This document shows, piece after piece, positions 35,394 to 46,894 of a stretch of DNA of 64,000 nt (position 1 is its first letter; each line of letters starts with the position of its first letter). The DNA lies in the NCBI RefSeq assembly GCF_963378085.1, contig NZ_OY726395.1:3472001-3536000 (forward strand), written 5' to 3'. The position numbers and the translations under genes are program-made. The stretch is from Mycolicibacterium sp. MU0050. Its GTDB lineage: Bacteria > Actinomycetota > Actinomycetes > Mycobacteriales > Mycobacteriaceae. The notes beneath the pieces were generated by a model, which was not told the DNA's origin, ran no database searches, and was given only the letters and a program-made list of their open reading frames with translations.

Positions 35394-36584
35394 TCAGTAC
35401 ATCACCATGTCGGGTTCGTACTGGCGGGCCCACGCCGCGATGCCGCCCTGCAGGTGCACGGCATCGGAGAAGCCGGCCTTCTTGACCGTCGCCAACGCCT
35501 CGGCCGAGCGCACGCCCGTCTTGCAGTACAGCACCGCCATCCGGTCCTGCGGCAGTTTCGCGAGCCCGGCACCGGAATCCAGCGTGGACTTCGGGATCAG
35601 CTCGGCGCCGGCGATATGGTTGATGTCCCACTCCACCGGCTCCCGCACGTCGACGAGCAGGATGTTCTTGCCGGCGTCGAGCAGCTCACGCAGCTGTTGC
35701 GGGGTGATCGCCGAGTCGGCGGCGGCATCGGCGGCGTCGGCCGACGCCAGCCCGCAGAACGACTCGTAATCGATCAGCCCGGTGATCTTCGGCGTCGCCG
35801 GGTCCTTGCGGATCCGGATGGTGCGGTAGCTCATCTGCAGGGCGTCGTAGATCATCACCCGCCCCAGCAGCGACTCGCCCACCCCGGTGATCAGCTTGAT
35901 GGCCTCGGTTCCCATCACCGAGCCCACCGAGGCGCACAGGATGCCCAGCACGCCGCCCTCGGCGCAGGACGGCACCATGCCCGGCGGGGGCGGCTCGGGG
36001 TACAGGTCGCGGTAGTTCACCGCCTGCGGCTCGCCGTCCGGACCCGGCGGCGCGTCCTCCCAGAACACCGAGATCTGGCCCTCGAAGCGGTAGATCGAAC
36101 CCCACACGTAGGGCTTGCCGGCCAGCGCGGCCGCGTCGTTGACCAGGTAGCGGGTCGCGAAGTTGTCGGTGCCGTCGAGGATCAGGTCGTACTGCGCGAA
36201 CAACTCGACGGCGTTGTCGGCGCTCAGCCGGATCTCGTGCAGGTTCACCCGCACCAGCGGGTTGATCGCCAAGATGGAGTCGCGCGCGCTCTGCGCCTTC
36301 GACCGTCCGATGTCGGCGACGCCGTGGATGACCTGGCGCTGCAGATTGGACTCCTCGATGACGTCGAAGTCGACAATGCCGATGGTGCCCACGCCCGCGG
36401 CGGCCAGATACAGCAGCGTGGGCGAACCGAGCCCGCCGGCGCCCATGACCAGCACCCGGGCGTTCTTGAGCCGCTTCTGGCCGTCGACCCCGAAGTTGGG
36501 GATGATCAGATGCCGGCTGTACCGCGCGACCTCGTCGCGGGTCAGCTCGGCGGCGGGCTCCACCAGCGGCGGCAGCGTGGACAC
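35394..36584 (-). CDS. moeZ: MoeZ, adenylyltransferase and sulfurtransferase
   Basis: 396 residues. N-terminal E1-like ATPase (1-265) with GAGGLGSPTLLYLAAAG, ATP arm and FCGLA (adenylating Cys near 272), then a C-terminal rhodanese with active loop CKTGVRS. It activates MoaD and CysO sulfur carriers with ATP and transfers sulfur. The GTG start fits. Corresponds to Rv3206c. Sits downstream of the DUF3152 gene on the same strand. Confidence 0.92.
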   Translation of the reverse strand: MSTLPPLVEPAAELTRDEVARYSRHLIIPNFGVDGQKRLKNARVLVMGAGGLGSPTLLYLAAAGVGTIGIVDFDVIEESNLQRQVIHGVADIGRSKAQSARDSILAINPLVRVNLHEIRLSADNAVELFAQYDLILDGTDNFATRYLVNDAAALAGKPYVWGSIYRFEGQISVFWEDAPPGPDGEPQAVNYRDLYPEPPPPGMVPSCAEGGVLGILCASVGSVMGTEAIKLITGVGESLLGRVMIYDALQMSYRTIRIRKDPATPKITGLIDYESFCGLASADAADAAADSAITPQQLRELLDAGKNILLVDVREPVEWDINHIAGAELIPKSTLDSGAGLAKLPQDRMAVLYCKTGVRSAEALATVKKAGFSDAVHLQGGIAAWARQYEPDMVMY

Positions 36585-36650
36585 GGGCGGACTCCTCTTG
36601 CGAACGGGCTCACCCGCAATTGTGTCAAACCTCGCGGCGGTCCCCCCGGA

Positions 36651-37697
36651 TCAGGCGATGGGATAGGGCCAGGGGTTGAACCGGCAGGTCTTGTCGTCCG
36701 GGGTGATGGAGTCCGGGTCGAACTTGGCGGCATCGGCGTTGGACGTGGAGAACGTCTGCTGCATCATGACCGGCGCCAGGGCGCCGTCCTCCTCACACGC
36801 CGAATGCTGGTGATAGCCGATCGCGTGGCCGATCTCGTGGTTGAGCAGGTACTGCCGATAGGACCCGACGTCGCCCTGGAAGGACACCGCACCGCGTACC
36901 CAGCGGGCCTCGTTGATGAACACCCGAGGTTCCCGCGGCGATCCCGGGACCGGATGGAACGCCGGGTTGTAGCAGGACGCCTCGAGTTGGATCTCGTAGC
37001 CGCAGCCGTCCCGGATGGTCATCGGCGAGGTCAGCGAGACCCGGAAGTCGGGCTCTCCGGGCGCGGCCGCGTCGACGCGCACGAAACCGAACTGCGGGTT
37101 GTGGATCCAGCTCTTCGGGTTCGCCAGCGTCTCGTCCACCATCCGGGCAAAGGCCTCGTCGCCCCCGAACGACGTGGTGTCCAGGCCGTCCTCGATCTCG
37201 ACGGTGTAGCGGAACACCTTGGCGGTGCCCTCGCCGACCTGCGGAGTGGCGCCGGGCACGACGTGCCAGCTGCGGCCGCCGGCCTGGGTGAACGGCCCGC
37301 CCTCCGGGAGGATGCCGGTGGGCAGGTTGGCGTCGAACTGGGTCAGGCCCTTCGGGGGCGCGCCGACGATCGCCGTGCCGCCGGCGCCGATGGTCGGGGG
37401 TCCCTCCACGCTCTCGTGCGCGGTGGGCGTCGGGGTGGTGGTCCCGGTGACCGTTTGATAGATCACCAGCACCGTGATGACCACCAACACCGGCAGCGCG
37501 TAGGCGCGCCAACCGTAGGTCGAGACGAACCGCCCCAGCCAGGACTGCTTGGGCCAGTGCTGGTGCTCGTCGCGGTTGGAGCGGACCCGGCCGGAGTCAC
37601 CGGCGAGCGGGTCGCGTTGTGCGCGCAGCGGCTCACGCCACTCGTTGCGCAGCACGGGCACACGACTTTCCCCGCGACGCCCCGGGTCGTAGGTCAC
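36651..37697 (-). CDS. DUF3152 membrane-anchored zinc metalloprotease-like protein (Rv3207c-like)
   Basis: 348 residues. A cytoplasmic N-terminus, one membrane helix at about 48-66 (AYALPVLVVITVLVIYQTV), then a periplasmic domain. Near the C-terminus lies NHEIGHAIGYHQHSAC, the HExxHxxGxxH zinc signature of metzincins. A GTG at 37697 fits the family start TYDPGRRG; a longer frame upstream is out of family. Likely proteolysis outside the membrane; substrate unknown. Confidence 0.88.
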   Translation of the reverse strand: MTYDPGRRGESRVPVLRNEWREPLRAQRDPLAGDSGRVRSNRDEHQHWPKQSWLGRFVSTYGWRAYALPVLVVITVLVIYQTVTGTTTPTPTAHESVEGPPTIGAGGTAIVGAPPKGLTQFDANLPTGILPEGGPFTQAGGRSWHVVPGATPQVGEGTAKVFRYTVEIEDGLDTTSFGGDEAFARMVDETLANPKSWIHNPQFGFVRVDAAAPGEPDFRVSLTSPMTIRDGCGYEIQLEASCYNPAFHPVPGSPREPRVFINEARWVRGAVSFQGDVGSYRQYLLNHEIGHAIGYHQHSACEEDGALAPVMMQQTFSTSNADAAKFDPDSITPDDKTCRFNPWPYPIA

Positions 37698-37792
37698 CGA
37701 CCCAGGATGGCACAGACCGCTGCTCAGGGGCTTTCGGCACGCCAGCACGGGCCCTGAGTGCCTTTCCGCACATCGATACCCGCGGGTAGTAA

Positions 37793-38569
<777 letters not shown>

Positions 38570-38579
38570 GCCGCGCGGC

Positions 38580-38837
38580 TCAGTCGGTTTTCGGCGGGGT
38601 GACCGGACCGGCGCCGACCCCGAACCCGACCCGGCGGGCATCGGCCGGGCCCAGCTCCACGTAGGCGACGCGGGCGCTCTGCACGAAGAACTTGCGGCCC
38701 TTGTCATCGGTGAGGCTCAGCACGCCGCCGCCGTCGCCCAGCGCGTCGGTCACCAGCTTCTCCAGCTCGGCCGCTGCCTGCGAGCTGTTGAAGACGAGCT
38801 CACGCGGACTGTCCGTGACACCGATCTTGACCTCCAC
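38580..38837 (-). CDS. TB9.4-like DUF3107 protein (Rv3208A-like)
   Basis: 85 residues, MEVKIGVTDSPRELVF at the start and GGGVLSLTDDKGRKFFV in the middle, ending with a conserved GFGVGAG. In M. tuberculosis the equivalent, TB9.4, is a T-cell antigen and is of unknown function. No signal peptide. The 281-base gap to 39119 on its start side contains no gene and presumably the promoters for this gene and the next. Confidence 0.88.
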   Translation of the reverse strand: MEVKIGVTDSPRELVFNSSQAAAELEKLVTDALGDGGGVLSLTDDKGRKFFVQSARVAYVELGPADARRVGFGVGAGPVTPPKTD

Positions 38838-39118
38838 GTGAGAACCCTTTCCTTGAAACCTTGACGACGTGCCGTGCCGGCACCGTGCAGCGAAATGCTC
38901 TCCAGCAGGCTAATGCACGCGCTCGGCGTGCCGCCGCGCCAGGCGTTCGCGGTGGGCGAAGCCCCCGGAGCGATCGGTCTGACCTGGCTCGATGAAGATC
39001 CGCCGGATCCCGACACGCCCGGTCCGGTGCCCCCGTCGCAGGCCTGCGGGCCGATACCATCCGTGAAGGATGTGACGGGAGTGATCAAAGTGAACTGGTG
39101 CCTACGACGGGTGACGCG

Positions 39119-40033
39119 ATGAACAAGCCCTACTGGAGCGGTGGCCGTTCGCGCGGCGGGAACACCTACGCCGACGACGCCGACCAGGTCAGCCACGACG
39201 ACCACGCCGGCACCGGCGACACCGGCGCCCCGTCTCACGCGACCTCGTCATATGAGAGTTCGTCCTACGGGAGCTCGTCTTACGGCAGCTCGTCGTACGA
39301 GCGCCCGTCCTACGCGAGCGCGTCCTACGGGGAATCGCCCCCCGGCGGTTCCTCCTACCAGAGCCACTCCTACGGCAGCGACTACGACACCGGCGACACC
39401 GAACTGCTGGACTACGAGGGCTACCCCGGATCCGAGGACGACGAGGACTACGGGGCCTATGAGTACCGCGACACCCGCTGGCGCTGGATCGCCGGCGCGG
39501 CGGCGGCCGTGCTGTTCATCGCAGTGGTGGCAATCGCCACCGTGCTGGGCAACGACAGTGCCACCTCTACGTCCTCGACCGAGGCGGCCACCGACACCAC
39601 CGCGCCCGTCCAGGACGCCGCCCCCAGCACCGCGCCACGCACCGTGATCGCGACCCCGGGCGCGGAGCTGGCGCCCGAGACCGTCGTCACCGTCACGCCG
39701 ACGCCGACGGCGGTGCATCCCGCACCGGAGCCGCCGCCCCCGCCGGTCGAGGTGCCCGCCCCCGACCGCACCATCACCTACACCGTGACCGGGGAACGCC
39801 AGCTGTTCGACGTGGTGACCATCATCTACACCGATGAGCAGGGCTTCCCGCGCACCGAGATCAACGCCGCACTGCCCTGGACGCGGACGGTCGCGCTCAA
39901 CCCGGGCGTGCAGACACAGTCGGTGACCGCGACCAGCGTCACCGGCAGGCTGAACTGCTCGATCACCGACGGCAACGGCGAGACCCTGCTCGCTCAGAAC
40001 AACAACACCCTGATTACGACCTGCACCCGATAG
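39119..40033 (+). CDS. MmpS-domain membrane protein with Ser/Tyr repeats (Rv3209-like)
   Basis: 304 residues. The N-terminal 120 residues are acidic and carry six back-to-back five-residue units of the form xSYxx (43-72, Tyr at 45, 50, 55, 60, 65, 70). A membrane helix follows (124-142), then a Pro-rich extracytoplasmic linker, and a C-terminal MmpS-like beta domain from about 217 (TITYTVTGERQLFDVV) with two Cys. The equivalent protein in M. tuberculosis is uncharacterised. The ATG at 39119 is favoured over a slightly longer frame. Confidence 0.8.
   Translation: MNKPYWSGGRSRGGNTYADDADQVSHDDHAGTGDTGAPSHATSSYESSSYGSSSYGSSSYERPSYASASYGESPPGGSSYQSHSYGSDYDTGDTELLDYEGYPGSEDDEDYGAYEYRDTRWRWIAGAAAAVLFIAVVAIATVLGNDSATSTSSTEAATDTTAPVQDAAPSTAPRTVIATPGAELAPETVVTVTPTPTAVHPAPEPPPPPVEVPAPDRTITYTVTGERQLFDVVTIIYTDEQGFPRTEINAALPWTRTVALNPGVQTQSVTATSVTGRLNCSITDGNGETLLAQNNNTLITTCTR
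39245..39334 (+). repeat. Six tandem 15-bp repeats coding xSYxx
   Basis: A low-complexity in-frame repeat within the MmpS-like gene. Units preserve Ser-Tyr codons (TCNTAY) every 15 bases, while flanking codons vary. It could change in copy number by slippage. Confidence 0.75.
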
Positions 40034-40036
40034 GGG

Positions 40037-40729
40037 TCAGGCCAGCCCGAGCTGCGCCATCCGCTCGGCGTGGGTGCGCTGCAACCGGTCGAAGAACGCC
40101 GTGAGCTGACCCAACCCGTCGGTCCCGGTGACCACCAGGTCGACGAGTTCGTCGTGGTCGGCCAGCACGTACTGCGCCTGGGTGATCGCCTCGCCGAGCA
40201 ACCGGCGCGACCACAGCGCCAGCCGACTGCGATGCATGTCGCTGGCCTCGACGGCCTCGCGCACCTCGGCGACGACGAACTGGGAGTGGCCGGTCTCGGC
40301 GAGCACCCCGCGCACGACGTCAGCCACCTCGGCGGGGAGCACGTCGGCGATCTCGAGGTAGAAGTCCGCCGCCAGCGCGTCGCCCACATAGGTCTTCACC
40401 AACGCCTCCAGCCACGTGCTGGGCGTCGTCAGGCTGTGGTAGTCCTCCAGCGTCGAGGCGTACTCCGACATGGCGGACATGACGTCAACGCCCCTGTCCT
40501 CCAAGGCATTCCGCAGCAGCTCGTAGTGCCCCATCTCGGCGGCGGCCATGGCCGCCATGTTGATCCGGCCGGTCAGATCCGGCGCCATCCGGGCCTCTTC
40601 GGTGAGCCGGTAGAAGGCCGCGACCTCGCCGTAGGCCAACAACGCGAAGAGCTTGTCGACGCCGGGGTGATCGGGGGAAATCTTCGATGCTCGCGCCTGC
40701 TGGCCGGCCGCGGGCTGCGTCGAACTCAT
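40037..40729 (-). CDS. Ferritin-like helical protein (Rv3210c-like)
   Basis: 230 residues of mostly helices. FALLAYGEVAAFYRLTEEA contains an E, and later EMGHYELL (ExxH) and ETGHSQFVVAE (ExxH) provide carboxylate/histidine pairs in the pattern of ferritin-like and MiaE-like diiron proteins. No export signal. Function unproven. The ATG at 40729 is used; a GTG three codons upstream is possible. Convergent with the MmpS-like gene by three bases. Confidence 0.75.
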   Translation of the reverse strand: MSSTQPAAGQQARASKISPDHPGVDKLFALLAYGEVAAFYRLTEEARMAPDLTGRINMAAMAAAEMGHYELLRNALEDRGVDVMSAMSEYASTLEDYHSLTTPSTWLEALVKTYVGDALAADFYLEIADVLPAEVADVVRGVLAETGHSQFVVAEVREAVEASDMHRSRLALWSRRLLGEAITQAQYVLADHDELVDLVVTGTDGLGQLTAFFDRLQRTHAERMAQLGLA

Positions 40730-40796
40730 GGGGGTCACTGTATCGGCCCCCGAGCGCCGGGTAGCGCGCCGGACCAGCGGCTGCGGCGCGAGCCGC

Positions 40797-41020
40797 TACA
40801 ATGGCCAACGTTGGGCGTGTTTTCACACCCGGCATGGAAATGTGCGTGCACGTGCATGGCCCGCCTTCGGGAGCTGGGCCCGGCGAATTCGGTGTCGCGA
40901 GATACCGGGGTTTGTTTCTCTACGACTCGTGCGCGCGGACTACGCGACGAGAACCAGAGACGAGTAGAGCCTCGGAAAATTTGACTCGCAACCGACATCG
41001 AAAGGTTCGACCCCTACCTC
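40797..41020 (+). promoter_or_regulatory. rhlE promoter and long 5' leader with a hairpin
   Basis: TACAAT at 40797-40802 is a perfect -10; no clear -35 is visible. That gives a leader of about 210 bases. It contains a 9-bp stem with one bulge (40926-40935 with 40943-40951). The AAAGG preceding rhlE is 14 bases off, so translation may depend on structure. The rest of the 291-base gap from 40730 shows nothing. Confidence 0.5.
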
Positions 41021-42556
<1,536 letters not shown>

Positions 42557-42567
42557 ACCGACCAGCC

Positions 42568-43809
42568 ATGGTCAAACCGGAGCGTCGGACCCGCACCGAC
42601 GTCGCGGTCGCGCTGGCCATCGCGGCCGTGGTGGCCGTCGCGGCGGTCACCATCTGGTGGACCAGTGACGCGCGGACCACACTGAGTCGGCCGGCGGACA
42701 CGCCGTCCAAGAGCATCCCGCCCGCCGACGGGGTGCCCGCCGACCTCCAGCAGTTGTGGAGCGCGCCGAGTCCGGCGACGACCCTGCCGGTGGTCGCCAG
42801 CGGCACCGTGGTCACCGGGGACGGCAGCACCGTCGACGGCCGCGACCCGATCACCGGCGAGGCCCGCTGGAGCTACGCGCGCGACCTCCCGCTGTGCGGC
42901 GTGACCTGGGTGTACCAGTACGCCGTCGCGGTGTATCCGGACATCCGGGGCTGCGGACAGGTCAGCACCGTCGACTCGTCGACCGGCCGGCGCGGGCCAG
43001 CCCGCACCGGGTACGCCGACGACCGAGTGCAGTTGTCCTCCGACGGCACCGTGGTGCTCTCGACCGGGACGACGCGGCTGGAGCTGTGGCGCTCCGACAT
43101 GGTCCGGGTGATCGGATTCGGTGAGGTCGACGCCCGGGTCAAGCCCAATCAGACCGGGCTGGGCCAGGGCTGCGCCATCACCTCGGCGGCGGCCAGCGCG
43201 CTGGCGGTGTCCCTGCTGCAGGCCTGTCCCGGCGAGGTGGACGTCCGGCTGACGCTGCTGCGGCCCGCCGACGAGGACGACGAGCCCACCCAGCGCGACG
43301 TCCCGCAGCCCGGCGTCGCGCCCGATTCGACTGCCCGGGTGCTGGTGGTCTCGGACACCGTCACCGCGGTGTACCTGCCCACCCCGACGCCGCGGGTGTC
43401 GGTCGTGGACCAGAACGGCGCCGAGTTGTCGAGCACGCCGTTGCCCGCGGCGCCGTCCGCGGCCGACCCGGCGAACACGGTGACCCGCGCCGGCGACCTG
43501 ATCAGCTGGTGGACCGGGGACGCCGTGATGTTGTTCAACGCCGATCAGCTGACCCACAAGTTCACCGTCGAGGCCGCCGATGGGGCCGTCCCGCTGGGGC
43601 CCGCGGCCATGATGGCCGACCGGCTGCTGATCCCGGTCACCGGCGGAGTCGGCGTCTACGACCCCGAGACCGGGGAACTCGAGCGCGTCATCGAGGTGCA
43701 GCGCCCCGCGATGGATTCCGGGGTCGCGGTGATCGTCCCCACCGTGGTGGGCCCGACCCTGCTCGAACAACGCGGCCGCACGGTGGTCGCCCTCGGCGCC
43801 CGCCCGTAG
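42568..43809 (+). CDS. Membrane-anchored PQQ-like beta-propeller protein (Rv3212-like)
   Basis: 413 residues. A membrane helix at 11-31 (DVAVALAIAAVVAVAAVTIW), followed by an extracytoplasmic beta-propeller with repeats such as DPITGEARWSYARD and YDPETGELERV. Four Cys in the domain may form disulfides. No enzyme motif. Starts 12 bases after rhlE, so co-transcribed. Function unknown. Confidence 0.85.
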   Translation: MVKPERRTRTDVAVALAIAAVVAVAAVTIWWTSDARTTLSRPADTPSKSIPPADGVPADLQQLWSAPSPATTLPVVASGTVVTGDGSTVDGRDPITGEARWSYARDLPLCGVTWVYQYAVAVYPDIRGCGQVSTVDSSTGRRGPARTGYADDRVQLSSDGTVVLSTGTTRLELWRSDMVRVIGFGEVDARVKPNQTGLGQGCAITSAAASALAVSLLQACPGEVDVRLTLLRPADEDDEPTQRDVPQPGVAPDSTARVLVVSDTVTAVYLPTPTPRVSVVDQNGAELSSTPLPAAPSAADPANTVTRAGDLISWWTGDAVMLFNADQLTHKFTVEAADGAVPLGPAAMMADRLLIPVTGGVGVYDPETGELERVIEVQRPAMDSGVAVIVPTVVGPTLLEQRGRTVVALGARP

Positions 43810-43818
43810 CGCCGGGGC

Positions 43819-44625
43819 TCAGACCTCCGGAGTGAACGTCGCGAGCGGTTTGCCCGTCTTCCAGTGTTTGAGCAGCGCCGCGGCCAGCTCGCGGTAGGCC
43901 AGCGCACCTTTGTTCTTTCGGCCGGCGAGCACCGACGAGCCCGCGGCGGTGGCCTCGGCGAACCGCACCGTCCGGGGAATCGGCGGCGACAGCACCGGCA
44001 GCCCGTACCGGTCGACCACGTCGAAGAGCACGTCGCGGCTGTGCGTGGTGCGCGCGTCGTAGAGGGTCGGCAGCGCGCCGAGCATGCTCAGGTCCGGGTT
44101 GGTGATCTGCTGCACGTCGGTAACGGTGCGCAGGAACTGGCCCACCCCGCGGTGCGCCAGCGTCTCGCACTGCAGCGGGACGATGACCTCGTCGGCCGCG
44201 GTCAGACCGTTGAGCGTGAGCACCCCCAACGACGGCGGGCAGTCGATGATCACCACGTCGAAATCGTCGGCGACCTTGGCCAGCGCCCGCTTCAGGGCGT
44301 ATTCGCGGCCGGCCCGCATCAGCAGCATGGCCTCCGCCCCGGCCAGGTCGATGTTCGCGGGCAGCAGCGTCATCCCCTCGGCGGTCTGCACCAGCGCGGC
44401 CGTCGGCTCGACCTCGCCCAGCAGGACCTCGTGCACCGAGACCGGCAGCTTGTCGGGGTCCTGGCCCAGCGAGAACGTCAGACAGCCCTGCGGATCGAGA
44501 TCGACCAGCAACACCCGCTTGCCGGCCTCGACCAGCGCGGCGCCCAGCGACGCCACGGTCGTCGTCTTCGCCACCCCACCCTTTTGGTTGGCCACTGCCA
44601 ATACCTGCGTCCCCACGTCGTCCAT
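43819..44625 (-). CDS. ParA/Soj-like ATPase (Rv3213c-like)
   Basis: 268 residues. Deviant Walker A KGGVAKTTT at the N-terminus, Walker A' DLDPQGCLTF, and DVVIIDCPPSLGVLTLN. Binds ATP as a sandwich dimer and positions cargo on the nucleoid; no ParB partner is adjacent, so not the chromosomal parAB. Convergent with the PQQ-like gene. Confidence 0.88.
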   Translation of the reverse strand: MDDVGTQVLAVANQKGGVAKTTTVASLGAALVEAGKRVLLVDLDPQGCLTFSLGQDPDKLPVSVHEVLLGEVEPTAALVQTAEGMTLLPANIDLAGAEAMLLMRAGREYALKRALAKVADDFDVVIIDCPPSLGVLTLNGLTAADEVIVPLQCETLAHRGVGQFLRTVTDVQQITNPDLSMLGALPTLYDARTTHSRDVLFDVVDRYGLPVLSPPIPRTVRFAEATAAGSSVLAGRKNKGALAYRELAAALLKHWKTGKPLATFTPEV

Positions 44626-44699
44626 CCTGTCATGCCCGCGCGCGGTGCACCGGGACCACGCGGGCGCCGACGCCGCCTCGTCGGGCAGAATCGAAACCC

Positions 44700-45308
44700 G
44701 TGAGTGTCGGTGAGCATCGGCTGATCCTGCTGCGCCACGGCGAGACCGAGTGGTCGCTGTCGGGGCAGCACACCAGCACCACCGACCTCGAACTCACCGC
44801 GCACGGCCGCGAGCAGGCCCAGCTGGCAGCGCTGGCCCTGGCGCACCTGGAGTTGCGCGACGCGCTCGTGTTCAGCAGTCCGCGGCGGCGCGCCCTGGCC
44901 ACCGCCGAACTGGCGGGGTTGGCGGTGCACGAGGTGATGCCCGGCCTGGCCGAGTGGGATTACGGCGACTACGAGGGCCTGACCACCCGGGAGATCCGGC
45001 GGCAGCGCCCCGGCTGGCTGCTGTGGACCCACGGTTGCCCCGGCGGCGAATCGGTGGACCAGGTCAGCGCGCGGGCCGACCGGGCGATCGAACTGGCTCT
45101 GGAGCACCTCGGCGGGCACGACGTGGTGTTCGTCGGCCACGGCCACTTCTCCCGCTCGGTGGTGACCCGCTGGGTCGAGCAGCCGCTGAGCGAGGGGGCC
45201 CGCTACGGTTTCGGGCCGGCCGCGCTGGCGGTGTGCGGCTTCGATTACGGCCTGCGCCAGCTGAAGTCGCTGGGGTTGACGGCTCATCGCGAACTCAGGA
45301 CGCCGTGA
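44700..45308 (+). CDS. Histidine-phosphatase (Gpm2-like, Rv3214)
   Basis: 202 residues. Catalytic RHGETEW at the N-terminus and SPRRRALA, with the second histidine in VGHGHFSRS. Phosphoglycerate-mutase fold, but the M. tuberculosis Gpm2 (Rv3214) was reported as an acid phosphatase. GTG start. The stop overlaps entC by GTGA, so translation is coupled. Confidence 0.85.
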   Translation: MSVGEHRLILLRHGETEWSLSGQHTSTTDLELTAHGREQAQLAALALAHLELRDALVFSSPRRRALATAELAGLAVHEVMPGLAEWDYGDYEGLTTREIRRQRPGWLLWTHGCPGGESVDQVSARADRAIELALEHLGGHDVVFVGHGHFSRSVVTRWVEQPLSEGARYGFGPAALAVCGFDYGLRQLKSLGLTAHRELRTP

Positions 45309-46408
45309 CCGCCCGGCGTGATGACCCGTCCTTCGTGCTGAGCGGGCCGGCGGACACGGTGATCGCGCACGGCACCCGCACCGCCTTCGACAGCGTCGCG
45401 GGGGCCCGGTCGGCGCTGGAACGCGGTGAGGTACCGATCGTGGTGGGCGCCTTGCCCTTCGACGTCGGCACCGTGGCCGCCCTGCACGCGCCCGAGGAGC
45501 TGCACCGCGGCCCGCGGCCCGCGCCGCCGGCCCGCACGCTGCCGCGGGTCACCGAGATCCTCGCGCGGCCCGACCTGGCGACGCACCGGGACCGGGTGGC
45601 CACCGCGGTGGCCCGGCTGCGCGCCCCCGGCGCCGAGCTGCACAAGGTGGTGCTGGCCCGGTCGCTGCAGCTGCACGCGGACGGCCCGTGGGATGCCCAG
45701 ACCGTGCTGCACCGGCTGCTCACCGCCGACCCCGGCGCGTACGGGTATCTGGTGGATCTGTCCCCGGCCGGGCGCGGGTACGACGGCGCGGTGCTGGTGG
45801 GCGCCTCCCCCGAGCTGCTGGTGGCGCGCTCCGGGGACCGCGTGACGTGTCGGCCGTTCGCCGGCTCCGCGCCGCGCTCGGCCGACCCGGACGTCGATCG
45901 CGCCAACGGCCGCGCGCTGGCCGAGTCGGCGAAGAACCGCCACGAACACCAGCTGGTGATCGACGTCATGCGCGCGGCGCTGGAACCGTTGTGCGTGGAC
46001 CTGCAGATCGCCGACGCACCGGAGTTGCACCACACCGATGCGCTGTGGCACCTGAACACCCCGATTTCGGCGCGGCTGCGCGAAAGTAGCACCACCGCAA
46101 TCGATCTCGCCCTCGCACTGCAGCCCACCCCGGCCGTCGGCGGGGTGCCCACCGCGGCGGCGACCGCCCTGATCGGCGAGATCGAGGGCGACCGCGGGTT
46201 CTATGCCGGCGCGGCCGGCTGGTGCGACGCGCGCGGGGACGGCCGCTGGGTGGTCTCGATCCGCTGCGCCCAACTCTCGGCGGACCGGCGCAGCGCGCTG
46301 GCCCACTCCGGCGGCGGCATCGTCGCCGAATCCGACCCCGACGACGAGGTCGCCGAGACCACCACGAAATTCAAGACCATCCTGACCGGATTGGGAGAGA
46401 CGCCATGA
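45305..46408 (+). CDS. entC: Isochorismate synthase (EntC)
   Basis: 367 residues of the chorismate-binding family. Motifs: ELHKVVLARSLQLHA, AVLVGASPELLV, RPFAGSAPRSAD, SAKNRHEHQLVIDV, HTDALWHLNTPISARL, and GDRGFYAGAAGW. Converts chorismate to isochorismate for mycobactin-type siderophore or other salicylate synthesis. Start GTG at 45305 coupled to gpm2; the longer upstream frame does not match the family. Confidence 0.9.
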   Translation: MTARRDDPSFVLSGPADTVIAHGTRTAFDSVAGARSALERGEVPIVVGALPFDVGTVAALHAPEELHRGPRPAPPARTLPRVTEILARPDLATHRDRVATAVARLRAPGAELHKVVLARSLQLHADGPWDAQTVLHRLLTADPGAYGYLVDLSPAGRGYDGAVLVGASPELLVARSGDRVTCRPFAGSAPRSADPDVDRANGRALAESAKNRHEHQLVIDVMRAALEPLCVDLQIADAPELHHTDALWHLNTPISARLRESSTTAIDLALALQPTPAVGGVPTAAATALIGEIEGDRGFYAGAAGWCDARGDGRWVVSIRCAQLSADRRSALAHSGGGIVAESDPDDEVAETTTKFKTILTGLGETP

Positions 46409-46884
46409 CCCACCGCATCCGACGGGCCGAGCCCGCCGACGTCGCCGCGATCACGGCCATGGTGCACGAACTGGCCGCCTTCGAACACGCCGCCGACGAG
46501 TGCACGGTCACCGAGGCGCAGCTGCACGCGGCGCTGTTCGGCGACGAGCCAGTCGCCCACGGGCACGTCGTGGAGGTCGACGGGGAACCCGCGGCCATCG
46601 CGGTGTGGTTCGTGAACTTCTCCACCTGGGACGGGGTCGGCGGCATCCACCTCGAGGACCTGTACGTGCGGCCGGCCTACCGGCGCCGCGGGCTGGCCCG
46701 CGCGCTGTTGTCGACGCTGGCCGCCGAATGCGTCGCGCGCGGCTACACCCGGCTGTCGTGGGCGGTGCTGAACTGGAACGTCGACGCCATCGCGCTGTAC
46801 GACGACGTCGGCGGCCAGCCCCAGACGGAGTGGACCGGCTACCGGGTCTCCGGCGCCGAGCTGCAGCGGCTCGCCGGCGCCTGA
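46405..46884 (+). CDS. GNAT N-acetyltransferase (Rv3216-like)
   Basis: 159 residues. The acetyl-CoA motif RPAYRRRGLARALLSTLA and a LSWAVLNWNVDAIALYDDVG segment are characteristic of the GNAT family (spermidine/diamine acetyltransferase type). Acceptor unknown. ATGA overlap with entC shows coupling. Ends convergently ten bases before the next gene. Confidence 0.88.
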   Translation: MTHRIRRAEPADVAAITAMVHELAAFEHAADECTVTEAQLHAALFGDEPVAHGHVVEVDGEPAAIAVWFVNFSTWDGVGGIHLEDLYVRPAYRRRGLARALLSTLAAECVARGYTRLSWAVLNWNVDAIALYDDVGGQPQTEWTGYRVSGAELQRLAGA

Positions 46885-46894
46885 GGACCGGCGA

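Noticed and set aside
39245..39334. CRISPR-like array
   Set aside because: Short in-frame 15-bp units without spacers; no cas gene in the window.
44750..45304. Upstream extension of entC
   Set aside because: It overlaps gpm2 in another frame; the GTGA-coupled start at 45305 fits the isochorismate synthase family.
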